From NCBI GenBank assembly GCA_003096235.1, contig PIXT01000183.1, forward strand, positions 1 through 13,862: a stretch of DNA of 13,862 bases, given 5' to 3'. Position numbers and translations under genes: made by a program. Under the pieces are notes generated by a model. That model saw nothing but the letters and a program-made list of their open reading frames with translations. It ran no database searches and was not told the origin of the DNA. This document shows positions 13,268-13,862 of the stretch, in pieces. How positions within the stretch are numbered: the stretch's first letter is position 1; every line of letters begins with the position of its first letter. This stretch comes from Candidatus Bathyarchaeum sp. Its GTDB lineage: Archaea; Thermoproteota; Bathyarchaeia; Bathyarchaeales; Bathyarchaeaceae.

Positions 13268-13534
13268 ATCACACGTCACATTTGCTTCAAAATTTAATGG
13301 CTGTTAATCTTTGTTTTAATGGTTTACTACTTTCTTTTTTCTTCCTGCTTTTTTATGCAACTTTTTTGAAAATTGTTTTAAATAACCAATTTCCTAAAAT
13401 AAGCTTAAATTGAGCTTTTTTATGCCTGACTTTTTAGAGGTTATTTTCTATGTTTGTCTGGTGATCGTTTTGATTTTTCGGCAAAAAACATCGGTTTTTT
13501 GTGATAAAAACCCCTGTGATTTGTGATGTCACAG
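13268..13534. repeat. Distal TGTGAT/ATCACA repeats in the 13165-13528 spacer
   Basis: Further copies lie at 13268-13273 (ATCACA, inside GTGAC-ATCACAC-GTCAC), 13500-13505, 13515-13520 and 13522-13527 (TGTGAT). The last pair repeats the 7-bp doublet seen at 13206-13218 and sits inside the inverted repeat CTGTGA..TCACAG (13514-13534). The rest of the spacer (13281-13481) is T-rich. It includes a small stem AAGCT/AGCTT at 13401-13417 followed by T6, but no gene that I can support. Confidence 0.45.
13482..13501 (-). terminator. Hairpin with T6/A6 arms after the partial gene
   Basis: CAAAAAAC (13482-13489) and GTTTTTTG (13494-13501) form a perfect 8-bp stem with loop ATCG, 27 bases past the stop codon of the minus-strand gene ending at 13529. 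The minus-strand transcript would contain a U6 run, suitable for archaeal termination. Confidence 0.45.
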
Positions 13535-13862
13535 TCTTTTTGATATTTTTCGAGGATTTGCTAGTTCTTCAAGGCTGTTTTTGAGCTCTTCATGAAGCAG
13601 TGCTACTGTTTGAAGTTGTTCTTCTTTTGGTCTCTTTTTTGTCAATTCTCTTTGGGTGTCTATGTATGCTTTTAACTTGTTTGCTGCTTCCAAATAGGGT
13701 TCTAAGCTGATTTCTTCGAGAATTCCTAGGTATCCGAGAAGCAAAATTGTGTATATTGATTGGGTTACATTTTGTCTGGCTTGCCTTAAACTTCTGTTAA
13801 AAGAACCTCTACTTACGGCTAAAATCCGTAATTTGGCTTTTTCGTCGTATTTTAGGCTTTTA
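13529..13862 (-). CDS. Uncharacterised helical protein, 5' part beyond the window
   Basis: The frame is open from the window edge leftward to a stop at 13529, giving the last 110 residues with no start codon required. The visible sequence begins KSLKYDEKAKLRILAVSRGS, then FNRSLRQARQNVTQSIYTILLLGYLGILEEISLEPY. It ends in a charged helical stretch (ANKLKAYIDTQRELTKKRPKEEQLQTVALLHEELKNSLEELA) and a basic tail. The first part could be a helix-turn-helix, but I cannot assign a family. A TTG at 13744 could be taken as a start but lies inside this continuous protein-like sequence, so I treat the gene as truncated by the window. It is on the same strand as the membrane winged-helix gene, 380 bp apart. 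Confidence 0.6.
   Translation of the reverse strand, partial: KSLKYDEKAKLRILAVSRGSFNRSLRQARQNVTQSIYTILLLGYLGILEEISLEPYLEAANKLKAYIDTQRELTKKRPKEEQLQTVALLHEELKNSLEELANPRKISKRL

Noticed and set aside
13401..13422. Small RNA with intrinsic terminator on the plus strand
   Set aside because: A 5-bp AAGCT/AGCTT stem followed by T6 is visible, but there is no promoter or upstream plus-strand gene; AT-rich sequence readily produces this by chance.
13163..13534. CRISPR array or phage attachment site
   Set aside because: The repeats are 6-13 bp with irregular spacing and mixed orientation, no spacers of uniform length, and no cas or integrase gene is present.

Overview
The window is archaeal chromosomal DNA with AT-rich spacers. 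The evidence is the translation factor aIF-5A, the rRNA-processing endonuclease Nob1, an intron-bearing tRNA-Ser, the small subunit of the archaeal replicative polymerase PolD, Orc1/Cdc6, NurA and HerA, and a PhoU fused to an AbrB domain. PolD argues against the classical Crenarchaeota (Thermoprotei). The gene mix and small winged-helix families would suit a Bathyarchaeia-like or related lineage, but that placement is a guess. All genes look intact except the two cut by the window edges. Several genes appear to start at GTG, TTG or even CTG.

Layout. At 1-923, aIF-5A (minus, cut at the window start) and nob1 (plus) diverge. At 902-1008 lies tRNA-Ser(CGA) on the minus strand; its 3' end is antisense to the last codons of nob1. 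At 1075-4488 a minus-strand operon nadA-nadC-nadB, with every junction overlapping, encodes de novo synthesis from aspartate to nicotinate mononucleotide. At 4538-5518 is an AbrB-PhoU regulator. It diverges from polB (DP1 of PolD) at 5740-7281, which converges on orc1/cdc6 at 7318-8556.

The most notable region is 8557-9384. It lies upstream of orc1/cdc6, has no convincing gene and has the anatomy of a replication origin. Three near-identical 22-bp origin recognition boxes (ORBs) are present in alternating orientation. A 120-bp tract at 22% GC, the likely unwinding element, lies between the first two. A half-ORB sits in the orc1/cdc6 leader. On the far side come a small winged-helix protein (9385-9795) and then nurA-herA (9869-12449), the nuclease and translocase of DNA-end resection. 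A 14-bp dyad element occurs once inside the origin and once, inverted, just upstream of nurA. Polymerase subunit, initiator, origin and end-resection machinery are therefore clustered in about 7 kb.

The right end (12484-13862) holds a membrane-anchored coiled-coil winged-helix protein. Its promoter region carries a dense cluster of TGTGAT repeats, suggesting autoregulation. A second minus-strand gene of unknown function runs off the window end.
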